Part shown: in pieces, positions 9,586-18,628 of the stretch
How the letters are laid out: every line of letters starts with the position of its first letter
How positions within the stretch are numbered: the stretch's first letter is position 1
The notes under the pieces: model-generated
The model's database searches: none
Told to the model about the DNA's origin: nothing
The model's input: the letters and a program-made list of their open reading frames with translations, nothing else
From: Cymbomonas tetramitiformis
Lineage: Eukaryota > Chlorophyta > Pyramimonadophyceae > Pyramimonadales > Pyramimonadaceae
Reading direction: 5' to 3'
Assembly: GCA_001247695.2 (NCBI GenBank)
Contig: LGRX02035265.1
Span: 90,069 to 154,068, forward strand
DNA length: 64,000 nucleotides
Made by a program: the position numbers and the translations under genes

Positions 9586-11940
9586 TTAAAAGACATTAGG
9601 TGCCCCATGTTTGTGTCTGTGCTTGAGAAAGCTGATGAGAGTGGCATAGTGGCTCTTGGCCAGCTCAAGATAGTGTATGAGCTTTACCCAGACTGGATGT
9701 CTGAGTTTAGCACACTGGACCTTGACATAGGCAAAGGTCTCTGACTCGTGGGTGCTGCATGCAAGCTCGAGGATGTCGGGGGAGGAGAGGGCTGTGGGGC
9801 GTCGGATGGGGTACATCTTCTTTGTGAAGATAGCTGTGGAGGCGGGATCAACCAAAGTGTTGTGCGTGTTGGCAAGTGTCTTAGCCATGAGAGCAGGGTC
9901 AGTGACAAACGTAGGCCTAGAGAGAGCCTTGAGCTTTCCTTTCACTGTATCAAGGCATAGATAGTTGCCAGGTGTGAGATTCCCGACATAGCGGTATGGC
10001 TTGCTCTTAGGCTGTAGCTTAGCCGAAGTGTCAGCTTTAGCTCCTGCCTTAGAGCGCTGTGCGGGGTCCTGCCAGACATTGCACTCGGACCAGAAGGGCC
10101 GGAGCTCGGTGTAGTCGAAGTGACGGCCGGTGTATCTGAGATGAGGTGTGTCCATTCCAATGTGCTTGTTAGGCATAACATTGAGGACTGTGTTAATGGC
10201 ATGGAGTGCAGCAAGAGGCCATGTGTACAGCGGGGCATCATATGTGCGCATGGTGCTGTTCATGATCTTCTGCATGTCTCTCCAGGGCACCTCAATCTGA
10301 GCCTGGAATTCGTGCATGTATGGCGGACCGGTCTCATGACGCATGCGGTACTGTCGGAGCAGTGTCTTCATCTCCTCCGATGCGTACTCTGTGGCACAGT
10401 ATGTGTGGAAAGTGATGGTCTCTGGTGTGAAGCCGTGGGACTGAATGTCATCAAGGACAGTCTGGAGGTGGAAGTGTTGGCCTCCCTTAGAAGGCGAGGC
10501 AAATCCGAAGGCCTTTTTAGTGACGGGGCACTTAAAGGCACTGATGAAGACTGACTCGTCGTAGCCAGGGGGTTTGCATGGGCCCCAAATGTCAGCAAAT
10601 ATGTGCTGGAATGGCTTGGACTGTTCCCATTTGACAGGCCGGTGGTTGGCTGGCAAAGCCGGAGGTGGTCTGCGGTTGGCTCTGTCAAATACATTAAAGG
10701 GTCCTGGGCGTTCGGCATTCCAGGTGTTGCAATGAGCACACCCGCAGCCTGACAGGATAGTCCTGAGTGTCTTCATGGAGAGGTGTCGTCTGGGTACTGC
10801 AAACTGAAGCCCCTGTGAGAAGAGGTGAGCAATGTACTGGTGTGAGTAGTGGCCCAGACAGGCATGGAGGTACTGATGAGGGTCAATCCTGGGGACTGTG
10901 GTGGCATCCTTGAAAAGGATGATGGTGTCGAACGGAGCCCCCTGGATGAAGACACGGTCAGCACCGCCCTCCTCTCCTGCATCTGTGAGGTCCTGGGGGG
11001 AGTAGGTACCAGCGCGAGGGCGGGAGAAGAAGCCGGGTGTGCCTGCTGGGATGGTGGCTATCTCCTGAAAGTGATAGGTGAGTGGCCACCAGGCTGCAGA
11101 TGGTGACTTCCGGAGACACACCGTGTATGAGGTGTTATTAGGGTCTAACCAGAAGTCCTCTAGCATCTTCATCAACATCCTTTGGATGATGGAGTTGATG
11201 AAGGGCGGGTTGGCCCAGAAAGAGCGCCCGCACCAGACATGATCCTCAGCAGGGTCCTCGAGGGAGTAGTAGTGCTGGCACTGTGTGTTACCCCGTGGGT
11301 AGGGGATGCCGTCCGTGTAGAGGTCTGTGTCACAATAGCCGTATGGACTGTGCTGAGCAAACTCTCTATAGGCGGACCTAGCAACCATCCAGTCGACTGT
11401 GCCCTTCTCTGCAAGCTCTGAAGGGGCAGGCTGCAGGAGGGGTCTCCTCTGTGCTATGGAGTGGGCAGATGGGGTGGCTCGCCAGCTGCTGGGGTGTACA
11501 ACATAGTCTCTGCCAGTGTCATAGAGGTCAAAGAGAGAAGCACCGTGGTGCCATGTGAGGTCGATGAAGTCAGGGGAGCGGGCCCCGTGTCTGAGCATCT
11601 GGCGGACTGAGATGAGGTTTGGGGCATTTGGATCATAGAAGGCTTGGAGAAATGGGAGTGTGATCCAAGTGCCGTCGGTGTACTGGAAATCAATGGAGGC
11701 TGTGCCGACACTGTGAGGCCTGTAATGCTGATCCGAGGCTGTGGTCACGCTGGAGGTGCACGGGGACAACTCAGTGAAGAGCTCCCTGTTATTCAGGAGG
11801 AGATGTGAGGCTCCTGAATCTACAAGGAGGTGTCCGTGCGTGTTGGAGGCAGGGCGGCCTTTCCCAAGCAGAGGGAGGAACACCGGTGTGCCGCGGTGAC
11901 AGTGCGGGGCACCGTCGGTGCAGCTGAGGTCTCTCCCCAC
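9586..11940 (-). CDS. Copia protease, methyltransferase-like module and integrase
   Basis: A 784-codon pol segment. Order: aspartic protease with LLVDSGASHLLL (about residue 38); an inserted domain of roughly 130 residues (about 190-320) with CDTDLYTDG, WCGRSFWANPPF and TSYTVCLRKSPSAAWWPLTYHF; the zinc-binding HHCC lead of integrase (HACLGHYSHQY...CGCAHC); the integrase core starting HIFADIWGP; then a long basic C-terminus. The inserted domain resembles phage-type DNA N6-adenine methyltransferases, where NPPY/F is the catalytic motif IV. The second integrase aspartate is replaced: the codon is TAC (Tyr) in FHTYCATEY where the family has Asp, so strand transfer is probably lost. The frame ends at TAA 9586-9588 and RT follows 13 bases later in the same frame. 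Upstream it continues, past a TGA at 11968-11970, to about 12369. Confidence 0.85.
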   Translation of the reverse strand: MGRDLSCTDGAPHCHRGTPVFLPLLGKGRPASNTHGHLLVDSGASHLLLNNRELFTELSPCTSSVTTASDQHYRPHSVGTASIDFQYTDGTWITLPFLQAFYDPNAPNLISVRQMLRHGARSPDFIDLTWHHGASLFDLYDTGRDYVVHPSSWRATPSAHSIAQRRPLLQPAPSELAEKGTVDWMVARSAYREFAQHSPYGYCDTDLYTDGIPYPRGNTQCQHYYSLEDPAEDHVWCGRSFWANPPFINSIIQRMLMKMLEDFWLDPNNTSYTVCLRKSPSAAWWPLTYHFQEIATIPAGTPGFFSRPRAGTYSPQDLTDAGEEGGADRVFIQGAPFDTIILFKDATTVPRIDPHQYLHACLGHYSHQYIAHLFSQGLQFAVPRRHLSMKTLRTILSGCGCAHCNTWNAERPGPFNVFDRANRRPPPALPANHRPVKWEQSKPFQHIFADIWGPCKPPGYDESVFISAFKCPVTKKAFGFASPSKGGQHFHLQTVLDDIQSHGFTPETITFHTYCATEYASEEMKTLLRQYRMRHETGPPYMHEFQAQIEVPWRDMQKIMNSTMRTYDAPLYTWPLAALHAINTVLNVMPNKHIGMDTPHLRYTGRHFDYTELRPFWSECNVWQDPAQRSKAGAKADTSAKLQPKSKPYRYVGNLTPGNYLCLDTVKGKLKALSRPTFVTDPALMAKTLANTHNTLVDPASTAIFTKKMYPIRRPTALSSPDILELACSTHESETFAYVKVQCAKLRHPVWVKLIHYLELAKSHYATLISFLKHRHKHGAPNVF

Positions 11941-11967
11941 GGCGCTGCAACCGCAGGGTCGTAGACC

Positions 11968-12369
11968 TCAATGCTGATCTGTGGGGCCCAAATGGTGGTC
12001 ATCAAAGACCTCAAACTGGGCCCAATCATCATCAGGGTCGTCGGTGCAATATGAGGAGTGTGTTAGGCTGTAGTTCTCCAGGAACTGATTAAGCTGTTGG
12101 AAGGAGGGAGATGGCATAACTGAGAAATCCCACTGAGAGTGCTCTGGGGGGTGTGAGCTGTTTGGCCGGGGCCGAGGTGTGTCAGTGCGGATTGAGGTGT
12201 CTGCCATGAACTGCTTCCACTTAGTAGTGGTCTCCGAGGTGTCCTCCTGAGATTCAGGGATAGGAGGGAAGTGGAAATCCGGTGTGACGGCACAGGCCTG
12301 CACTGTGGACGGGACCGGGGGCTGCATGTGTGTGTCTGAGGTAGCAGCCAGCCGGTCAGTGTCAACCAA
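11968..12369 (-). pseudogene. N-terminal part of the copia pol frame
   Basis: Same frame as the protease ORF, separated from it by one TGA (11968-11970). It is serine/threonine/proline-rich and acidic near its end (DDPDDDWAQFEVFDDHH) and overlaps the low-complexity ORF 12063-13208 in another frame. The relation of the two frames is what a -1 ribosomal frameshift would need, but no clear slippery heptamer was identified. Confidence 0.45.
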
Positions 12370-13208
12370 TGCAGGCAGGGTGCCCGCTGTAGCCCGTGTA
12401 GTTGCCCTACTGTATCGGCAGTGGGCTGAGCAGGCACCGTACCGTCAGTGTCGGATACTGGAGGAGGAGGAGGAGGTGTGTGTTGGGGCGGATAGCCCTC
12501 GGTGTCTGACTCGGAGCCTGAGTCGGAGACATCGGCCCACAGGCCAATACTCTCAAGCCCGGGGTATGGTGTATAATCCAAGGGGGCTGGGGAGCTGTCA
12601 GGGGCACCGAGTGTAGGCGGTTGCTCGGAGGCCACTGTAGTGTCGGCCTCGAGAGCTGTGCTGAGAGATGTAGGGGTGTCAGCGGCGGTTGCACCGTCAG
12701 TATAGACGGTGTGATCGGTGGGCGTGCCCACAAGGGCCTCATCGGCACTGTGTCCCAGGGGCGGTGTGGAGGCAGCTGCTGGCTCACAGAGTGTGGTGGG
12801 AGCTGCGGTGACACCACCGGAGGGCAAATGTGGCGTGTAGTTGGCCGGTGCCGTAGCACTGGCGGAGGCCGCCTGTGGGGAGGCAGTAGCTGGTGCGGCA
12901 AGGCCACCGGAGGTCGGCTGAGGTGAGGCAGTGGCCGGTGCCGTGGCACCACCGGGGGTCGGCTGAGGTGAGGCAGTAGCCGGTGCCGTGGCACCACCGG
13001 AGGCTGGCTGTGTGGAGGCATTGGCCGATGCCGAAGCACTGGCAGAGGCCGGCTGTGAGAAGGTGGTAGCCGGCCGAGGTGACATATAGAGTGTGTATGT
13101 CAGTGTTATGTGCAGAAGTGTGAGAAGCACAGCAACCGTGAAGGAGAACCAGTGCATCAGGGGAGAAGTCCTCTCCGGAGGCCTTTCGGCCAGTTTTCGA
13201 GAAAACAT
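12063..13208 (-). CDS. Retroelement ORF with transmembrane segment and Ala/Pro/Thr-rich repeats
   Basis: The open frame extends to 13268, but its first ATG is at 13208 (about 381 codons). A basic N-terminus (MFSRKLAERPPERTSP) precedes one hydrophobic segment (WFSFTVAVLLTLLHITLTY), a probable signal anchor. Next come imperfect repeats of the type TAPATASPQPTPGGA (at least four, about 13000-12850), then an acidic serine/proline-rich tail. It lies upstream of pol in the copia element and overlaps the pol frame. Low-complexity, membrane-anchored ORFs of this kind are not standard copia gag. It could be an extra ORF with env-like topology or a lineage-specific gag extension. No known domain was recognised. 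Confidence 0.5.
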   Translation of the reverse strand: MFSRKLAERPPERTSPLMHWFSFTVAVLLTLLHITLTYTLYMSPRPATTFSQPASASASASANASTQPASGGATAPATASPQPTPGGATAPATASPQPTSGGLAAPATASPQAASASATAPANYTPHLPSGGVTAAPTTLCEPAAASTPPLGHSADEALVGTPTDHTVYTDGATAADTPTSLSTALEADTTVASEQPPTLGAPDSSPAPLDYTPYPGLESIGLWADVSDSGSESDTEGYPPQHTPPPPPPVSDTDGTVPAQPTADTVGQLHGLQRAPCLHWLTLTGWLLPQTHTCSPRSRPQCRPVPSHRISTSLLSLNLRRTPRRPLLSGSSSWQTPQSALTHLGPGQTAHTPQSTLSGISQLCHLPPSNSLISSWRTTA

Positions 13209-13370
13209 TTGTTTTTTCTTGTTTTGACGTCTTTTTGCATACTTAAGGGTCAAAATTCTTTCGGCCAATCTTCGGCCAAACCCTCTTTTTTGGCTACTGC
13301 CCAGTGGTACTAGTCATAGTACCAGAATCGAATCTGGTACTATCACAAGTACCAAACCGCTAGAATTTTT
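13208..13370. repeat. Palindrome-rich junction, inverted partner of 16361-16480
   Basis: Contains two adjacent copies of the palindrome GGTACT-N6-AGTACC (about 13304-13352). They are themselves arranged as a larger inverted repeat around atcgaa. The segment, with ggctactgcccagtgg, is similar to the reverse complement of 16361-16420; weaker similarity (ggacttctcccctg) continues to 16480 and 13150. Confidence 0.6.
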
Positions 13371-13465
13371 TTTGATGTCCTCCTCCATCCTGATGGTGAT
13401 ATCCATGATATGATAACGGGGTCATTTTGTAGCTACCCCCTACCATTTTTGTAGCTACTGTGACA

Positions 13466-13596
13466 TTTTTGTAGGTGTCCCAGAACCGACCGGGAATTTC
13501 CCCCGGAAATTCTGGGACAATCTTCGTTTTTGTAGGTGTCCCAGAACCGACCGGGAATTTCCCCCGGAAATTCTGGGACAATCTTCGTTCCCTTAT
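13466..13596. repeat. Tandem repeat, two 61-bp copies
   Basis: The unit tttttgtaggtgtcccagaa...gggacaatcttcg occurs twice with almost no change. Each copy contains a cccagaa...ttctggg inverted repeat. Confidence 0.9.
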
Positions 13597-14332
13597 AGGG
13601 GAAAGGGGAAATTCCCAGGATTTTTCCAGGGCACACCCCAGTGTTAACAGTGTGCGTCAGGATGCATCACCACACGACACCGCCCCCAGATTGTTTGTAG
13701 CCATACTACCCAGTGCATCCTACGGTACGGGGCGAGTCCAGGTCAGAAAGGAAGCAGATAGAGTAGATAAAGATATCAAAATTTTGAGAGCACAGTTTTT
13801 ATAATTTATATTTGTCGTCGACCATAACATTCAGTCTTACATCGACTGTATGGCGACCGTTCGACCGCCCGATCGAAATATCAACCGACTGGCTGACGGA
13901 ATGTCCGTTCGATCTTTAGTCACAACTAGCAGACTCGATCGGATAAATGTCACGCATCTCGTGCTTCAAGATCGTCTCACCAGTCACCTTTCCTACTTCA
14001 GATATTTCAGGAGTCACGCGGCCCCGACGAGCTCTGACGATCGCGCATCCACGATTGAGGAAATCTCATATTAGATCCCGATTTGCCACACCTTCACCAT
14101 TCTTCAAGCTCTCTTCTTGCGCCGCCTGTTTCATGCCTGCTGTTTCAGCATTCTGCTTTCTTGTTTGACTAACAACTTTTACACGCCACTTCGTTATCCT
14201 AGCGGATATCCTGAATCGGTCGTGTTTTAACCTGTATGCGTGGAGCCTGGCGGGGGAGGGGGGCTTTCCTCGCTGCGTGCGATGTTTCACATTAGCCGTT
14301 GCTGGCCCGGTTCTTGTTTCCTACGTTGTAGG

Positions 14333-14685
14333 GATGCTCGGAGACCGTCGGGCTTCTTCGCAGCCTGACAGTATGGGTTCAATTCCCAACATCTCCTCCG
14401 GGCATCGTTATTTTTCGCAGGTTGCCACTATGTTGTGCATTTTCTGAAGCCGCCAGCAACGTTGCTGGCGGCATCTTTCCAGCTCTACTAAACTCGCTGA
14501 AGATAGGGGTGCTTTGGAGACCGGCGGGCTTATTTACAGCCCGACGGTTTGGGTTCGAGTCCCAACATCTTTACTGACTAGCGTATCGTTTTTTTGCAGG
14601 TTTCTTTTTTTACGCCGGGCTCCTTCTGATGTCGCCAGTAACGTTGCTGGTGGCATGCTGTAATTTCCAGTCTTGCAAAAATGAT
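14333..14685 (+). repeat. Two tRNA-like SINE units
   Basis: Two tandem units of about 175 bp. Each has a tRNA-like head, 14333-14397 and 14501-14570, with a T-arm and B-box-like sequence (ggttcaattcc; ggttcgagtcc, the second a perfect pol III B box) and a plausible anticodon stem (gggct...agccc). A tail follows with a gccagyaacgttgctggyggcat hairpin at about 14452 and 14631. The A box is poor and the anticodon loop lacks the usual U33, so these are not functional tRNA genes. A third, weaker unit has ggttcgttcc near 14835. Confidence 0.5.
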
Positions 14686-15254
14686 ATTCGCTTGTTTATT
14701 TTAGAAATTCGCAGGTTTACTTCAGAATTACTCAACCTATTTCCCTGTTTACTGTTTCGCTGTTTTTTTAAACGTCTTCCGTGTAAACTCCCAATCGAGG
14801 GCGAAATGCCAACAGCAATAGGTTTGTCCGTATTGGGTTCGTTCCCCAACGTACTGACTAAGTCGACGCTCGTGTGCTGCAGGAAACATGTTTGGAATTA
14901 TTTTGGATCTGTGCTCTGTGCTCGTGTTTTCTTATCGCCCACGGGTCGTCGAACCCTTAGATTAGAAACTAGCAACCTAGTATGGATGGTATTAATTATG
15001 CTATTGTTTTTTAAGAGTCTAATTTGTGTGTGCTAATCTTTTCGACCGATCTGAAATGCCTGCATGTTTGCCTCGTGCTAGTATGCATGATAGTTTGATA
15101 GCATTAATTTCTTGGCATCCTCCATACAACTGTCTAATATATTCGTATTACATGCCATCTGCGCGGTAGGCGGTACTCTTAGTTCAATAAAAATGTACTA
15201 TGATTTATGTGCGGTGTCATTCGTTTGTGGTTCCAATAGCTCGAAAATTCGTTT

Positions 15255-15420
15255 TCGTGAATTTTGTAGCCAGCTACAAAATGCTATAGCTACAAAACGG
15301 GTCACCCCGGCAGCTTTTGTAGCTATAGCTACAAAACGGGTCACCCCGGCAGCTTTTGTAGCTAAGCTACAAACCCGGGTAGCTACAAAAATGGTAGGGG
15401 GTAGCTACAAAAACGTCGTG
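15255..15420. repeat. tagctacaaaa tandem repeats
   Basis: A 43-bp unit (tagctacaaaacgggtcaccccggcagcttttgtagcta) is repeated twice, followed by further tagctacaaaa copies. Each unit can fold on itself. Confidence 0.85.
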
Positions 15421-15445
15421 TTACCCCATGATATACCATTACCTT

Positions 15446-16360
15446 AACGACCCAAACTGAGTTGTATTATGCCCCATTGGTCCATAGGTTACGTGTAGCC
15501 CTCCCAGTGGATGCATATTGCCAACAAGGTGGAGTTTTGTGTTACACAATGGTGTCTCACTTGTCTTCGAAATCATGGCGCTACTTTCGGATTTCTTTTT
15601 GAACAGACTTGGGATTCTATTCAACCCAGCGATGGCTCAAATTGAAGCTTTATAACATGGCCAATGATGGATGTGAGCATGGGGCAGTTGGCATACTGCC
15701 CGTCGCTGAAACTGCGACATGCTAAACATCCCATCTCCACCAAATGGTCCAACTCAAGATTCCTTAAGTATGAGGGCTATCGTCGATTTTGGAGCCTAGT
15801 CGTGGCACTAAAGCTACGAAATAAGTATATTATAACGTCGGATCGCCTCACCAGCGTTTATGACATCAAAAGTAAACCCATATATCGATTTTTCAAGACC
15901 TTTACATGCATGAGAAGTTGCCGTACTTGGACTCTACACATGGAACTTAAGTACGAAACCGCTCCCGATATTACTACAAAAAATGCTGAGAGGCCATTTT
16001 ATCACACCCTTGGGTGTTATCGAATCCCAATACTGGCGTTAAAGACGTTCAAATGGCACAACGCATGACGACCACTTAGGATACATCCCAATAATGAAAT
16101 TTGACATCATGCATGCCACCTCGTGGCCACATAGCGTGCCCTTTTAAGTCACCGCGCGCTTGGTACTTGTGACAGTACCAGAAAATTAAATAATTTTATG
16201 GCGTTACACCCCCCAAAAGCACACCGCACATACACATACCTAAAGTTCACGAGAGTACATTTCAGCATCAATACCAATTCAAAAGGGTCCTAAATGATTT
16301 TCCAAAACCTTCATGGGACTCATACACCCCAATCTAGTGCCCATAATAAAGCATACATTT
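15446..16360. other. No gene recognised
   Basis: No domain, RNA or clear repeat apart from one palindrome GGTACTTGTGACAGTACC at about 16164. An open frame at 15664-16068 has no recognisable features. Confidence 0.6.
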
Positions 16361-16480
16361 TGGTACTTGTGACAGTACCATACCACCGGGCAGTAGCCAT
16401 TTTGGGAGACTCTCTCGGCCAGGGGCCGGTCAATCGCGACAGGACTTCTCCCCTGCAGTGCATGGCAATGGCTACTAGGG
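16361..16480 (+). repeat. Inverted partner of 13130-13370
   Basis: Contains ttggtacttgtgacagtacc, accgggcagtagcca and ggacttctcccctg, which match the reverse complement of 13130-13370 in the same order with gaps. The opposite orientation suggests an inversion, or the two ends of a foldback element. Confidence 0.55.
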
Positions 16481-16614
16481 TGCGTGTGACCGAGGGAGTG
16501 TTACAGCCAGGCTGTGGTGTGGCGGTGTGTACGGCAGCAGTGTGAACCGGGTCCGTATGCGTGCCCTCCCAATGCATCCCCATCCCAGGCACTGCAGTAT
16601 GGATGCATGCAGTG

Positions 16615-17319
16615 TCAGGTGTAATTGTGGTGGCTGGGGGGGATACCAATGGCCCGAGGCTCAGGCTGGTGGCAGTCGGGAGGTGATGATGGTGGTGGGA
16701 GGGGAGTGGTGGAGGTGGGAGGGGTGGTGGCAGTGTCCAGAGTGTCCTCGGAGATGTCGGAGGCCACTGAGGTGGTGCCGGTCAGGAGGTCGGTCAGGTA
16801 AGATACAGGGCACTGGGTGTTGCAGTCCACGGTGATGTCTGTCTGGACTGGGGCGGTGGCGGTGCTGTTGGCCGAAGCCAGTGACTCAGCTACCTGGTGC
16901 TGCCGGTCAAGCTTCTGCTGCTGCTGTCTGGCCTTCTTCTGCTTCTCCTTGTCCCGCTTCCTCTGCCGCTTCGTCTTCTCCCAAGCCGGGTCCTCGTGGT
17001 CCGGGTCCTCCCTCAAGTCAGTAGCCGTGACGGTGTCAAAGTACCTGAAGGCAAAGAGGGCGGGGGGCTCCAGCTGGGGGAAGGAGAACTGGGTGTCGGG
17101 TGGAGAGGCGGAGGGGGAGAGAGAGCTGAAGGGATTGGGGGAGAAGTGGTTGACCGAAGCCGTGGGAGGTGGGTGAGGTGACGAGCCAGAGATCTGGGGG
17201 ATCCAGGGCTTACTGGTGAGGGCGGGCCACTCAGTGTCATCAAACTCCTGGTCTGCCTGGAAGCTGACTGCCTTAGCTGGATGGTGCGCTCGTAGCGGGG
17301 TGGCGGAGGGGGTGGTCAA
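16615..17319 (-). pseudogene. Copia gag, C-terminal part
   Basis: A proline/serine-rich first half, then a strongly basic helix (WEKTKRQRKRDKEKQKKARQ, about 16990-16930) and a serine/threonine/proline tail. It follows the gag ORF 17339-18322 after a one-base frame change near 17330, so the pair is probably one gag broken by an indel. The basic helix could bind RNA. It ends at 16615, before the inverted-repeat block. Confidence 0.5.
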
Positions 17320-17338
17320 GCCTCAGCCGTGCAACCTC

Positions 17339-18322
17339 TTACCGGAGGGTCGCCACTGGATGCGGTGCCGGGCCGATGCACCGTCGGAGGGGTGGGGTGG
17401 GGTGGCGGGGGGTGCGGGGGTGGCAGTGGGGTGCGGGTGTGGAGGGACGGGGGGCAGAGACATGGTTCACGGATGGAGGGGGGCCGGCTTTTACCCACAT
17501 GTCGGCCTTCTCAGCCAGTGTGCAGGGACAGTCGAACCTGCCGAGGGAGTGGGTGACGGTCTTGCCGTGCTTGAACTTGCAGGAGCGGCAGGGGTGGCCG
17601 ATGGACTTGTCATTGGGGTCGGAGGGGGTGAACTTCAGGCCATTCCAGGTGCCAGAGGGGGTGGAGTCCTTGTTGGTGGAGCCGGCGTGCTTGAGCTTGG
17701 CCGCCTTGTAGAGGGCCTTCTCGTGCTCGAAGAAGTCAGCTCTGGTGCCGCCCCGTAGTGGTGAGCGGGGCCTGGATGGGGGTGGTGTGGTAGCCCGAGG
17801 GTGCGTGTCCTTGCCCCCCTTGCCCCCCTTGCCGCCCCTCCCACCAGGGTGCTTCTCCTTCGGCTTGGGCTTGTCAGCCGAGCCCCGCCCCCCCTCACGG
17901 ACTTCCCCCGTCATGGAGGCAGCTCGGGGGCGGGATGAAGAGCCAGGGAGCTGGGAATGGTGGGCAGAGCCCTGGGTGTACCATACCTTCCCGATGGCCT
18001 CAATGAACTTCTGAAGACCACCGGGGTAGCCAGAGGCGGTCAGGCGGTTGTCCTCGTCGTAGGTACGGATGACCTCGAAGTACAGGGGGATGTTGAAGAG
18101 GTGCTCAGCCGTGTCCTGGGAGGCCCGTAAGATCTCGATGAGGACCTCCTGCTCCTGCTGTCCAGAGAAGGCGGGGTGGAGCTGCCTGTGGTTGCCAATG
18201 AGGGTGGTGAAGGTGTTGAGCTTCACGGCGGGGTCCTCGGACTCAGAGATTCGGAGGGCTTTGGCCTTGGTGAGGAAGGAGTTGTCCAGGGAGGGGGGGT
18301 AGGTGATCAGGCGGCAGTGCAC
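17339..18322 (-). pseudogene. Copia gag core with zinc-knuckle-like motif
   Basis: The helical first half (DNSFLTKAKALRISESED...) resembles the capsid part of copia gag. A glycine/lysine-rich linker (KEKHPGGRGGKGGKGGKD) follows, then HPCRSCKFKHGKTVTH...FDCPC, a Cys/His cluster in the place of the nucleocapsid knuckle. The frame opens at a GTG at 18322, directly at the junction with the CPN60 fragment, so the natural start is lost or lies elsewhere. On the minus strand it sits downstream of the coiled-coil ORF and upstream of pol. Confidence 0.6.
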
Positions 18323-18552
18323 GTGCCATCGCCATCAGAGTCATTGGTGCGTCCAGCAACCTCCTTAATAAGTTGTGCGCCGGCGTTTTCCACGGCGTCT
18401 GGCAATTCAATCGCGCGCGTGATCAACTCGCGTGCAAGCACACGCTGGCAGGGGTAGTGCCATCGCCAGCAGAGTCATTGGTGCGTCCAGCAACCTCCTT
18501 AATAAGTTGTGCGCCGGCGTTTTCCACGGCGTCTGGCAATTCAATCGCGCGC
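18323..18552 (-). pseudogene. Tandemly duplicated fragment of a plastid-type chaperonin 60 gene
   Basis: Two copies of a 134-bp repeat (18323-18456 and 18457-18552 onward). On the minus strand each encodes [20 protein letters not shown] then [12 protein letters not shown], the highly conserved apical/equatorial segment of GroEL-type chaperonins that contains the ATP-binding GDGTT motif. The first copy continues into a VLARELI-like segment after a 2-base insertion. The unit is not a multiple of three, so the frame is broken between copies. The SAGDGTT form is typical of plastid CPN60. It lies between two retroelement ORFs and has captured nothing else of the gene. Confidence 0.85.
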
Positions 18553-18628
18553 CTGCCGTCCACTTGAGCCTGCGGGGAGTCCCTCACAATTTGTGACAAC
18601 ACAATTTGTGTGTTGTTATAAGTGGCCG

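Larger units (their letters stand above)
13380..15445. mobile_element. Inverted-repeat-bounded insertion inside copia
   Basis: The left end (about 13405-13465) and right end (about 15370-15435) are inverted copies around gtagctacaaaaatggtagggggtagctacaaaa. The interior holds tandem repeats at both ends and the tRNA-like units of 14333-14870. No transposase was found, so this is a non-autonomous foldback or composite insertion. Exact ends and target duplication could not be fixed. Confidence 0.45.

Noticed and set aside
14501..14570. Functional tRNA gene
   Set aside because: The B box and T-arm are good, but the A box and acceptor stem are poor and the anticodon loop lacks U33; the unit is tandemly repeated with a SINE-like tail.
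14629..15036. 135-codon plus-strand open frame with hydrophobic stretches
   Set aside because: It lies across the tRNA-like repeat units and AT-rich flank; hydrophobicity follows from T-richness.
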